From: Prevotella sp. | GTDB taxonomy: Bacteria; Bacteroidota; Bacteroidia; Bacteroidales; Bacteroidaceae | Assembly (NCBI GenBank): GCA_017618275.1 | Contig: JAFZUS010000026.1 | Location: 1 to 35,345, forward strand | DNA: 35,345 bases | Reading direction: 5' to 3' | Shown here: positions 35,261-35,345 of the stretch, one piece after another | Layout of the letters: each line of letters begins with the position of its first letter | Numbering within the stretch: position 1 is the stretch's first letter | The notes under the pieces: generated by a model | Databases searched by the model: none | Seen by the model: only the letters and a program-made list of their open reading frames with translations | What the model was told of the DNA's origin: nothing | Program-made: the position numbers and the translations under genes

Positions 35261-35268
35261 CAAAATTA
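35261..35268 (-). promoter_or_regulatory. -7 box for maoC/purF-like
   Basis: TAATTTTG followed by C on the minus strand, 18 bases before the ATG at 35242. A TTTG occurs 25 bases further upstream (35294-35297), longer than the usual 19-20. Confidence 0.5.
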
Positions 35269-35323
35269 CTCATTTTCCATCATATAACGCAGTCAAATAA
35301 CAAAAAATACGTTAAAATAGGAC

Positions 35324-35345
35324 AATTCTTAATTCTTAATTCTTA
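35324..35345. repeat. AATTCTT heptamer run at the right window edge
   Basis: AATTCTT repeats at 35324, 35331 and 35338 with exact 7-base period and runs to the edge, so its full length is unknown. A looser relative (AATTAGGAATTATGATTA) lies at the patatin/trmD junction, 23711-23728. Confidence 0.7.

Overview
The window reads as chromosomal DNA from a member of Bacteroidales, most likely Prevotellaceae (Prevotella in the broad sense). The evidence is the recurrent promoter box TAnnTTTG about 10 to 100 bases ahead of genes (the Bacteroidota -7 element), the scarcity of clear Shine-Dalgarno sites, secreted proteins ending in dockerin-like repeats or YD-type tails, a BspA-like surface protein, and many housekeeping proteins whose sequences look like Bacteroides/Prevotella versions. 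No rRNA, tRNA, CRISPR, transposase, integrase or phage gene was seen.

Layout. 1-7153 (minus) is a run of housekeeping genes: SPOR lipoprotein, ruvX, def, a TPR protein, a secreted GH8 glycosidase, then thrS, which is cut by the left edge. 7372-8222 (plus) is a small envelope/stress trio (YtxH, holin-X-like, hypothetical). 8223-10881 (minus) holds a PhnP-like metallohydrolase, murB and a DUF4348-like lipoprotein. pheS (11039-12097, plus) is followed by a 456-base spacer with a 21-bp tandem array, two large hairpins, a terminator-like hairpin and a promoter. It leads into an AT-richer accessory pair (12554-15858): a beta-helix protein and a chitobiase-domain/BspA/dockerin protein. 15836-17873 (minus) is an overlapping trio: HExxH protein, EamA transporter, cyclophilin. 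18015-21733 (plus) holds ligA and two related secreted proteins. Then come trpS (plus), patatin plus trmD (minus), a Xaa-Pro aminopeptidase and a secreted C1 peptidase (plus), dsbD (minus), the coupled recJ-recQ pair (plus), and maoC plus a PurF-like protein lacking the N-terminal nucleophile (minus).

Together the genes cover aminoacyl-tRNA synthesis (thrS, pheS, trpS), tRNA and protein maturation (trmD, def, cyclophilin, DsbD), cell wall (murB, SPOR), DNA repair (ruvX, ligA, recJ, recQ), and secreted hydrolases and surface proteins.

The most unusual signal is not a gene. Gene junctions here are built from short-period repeats. An octanucleotide family (GTGAGAAG and its transition variant GTAAAAAG) fills the gaps def/TPR, DUF4348/murB and maoC/purF-like, and the ligA upstream gap. 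It supplies stop codons, start codons and SD-like purine tracts. In the opposite orientation it encodes the hydrophobic cores of two signal peptides. Other junctions carry a 7-bp (GTAAATC), 10-bp (CCTAGG-centred), 21-bp, CCCCCTAA/TTAGGGGG or CACAGATTATCACAGA repeat. ligA contains what looks like an in-frame insertion of a palindromic repeat cassette. All functions are inferred from reading the sequence; no database search was run.
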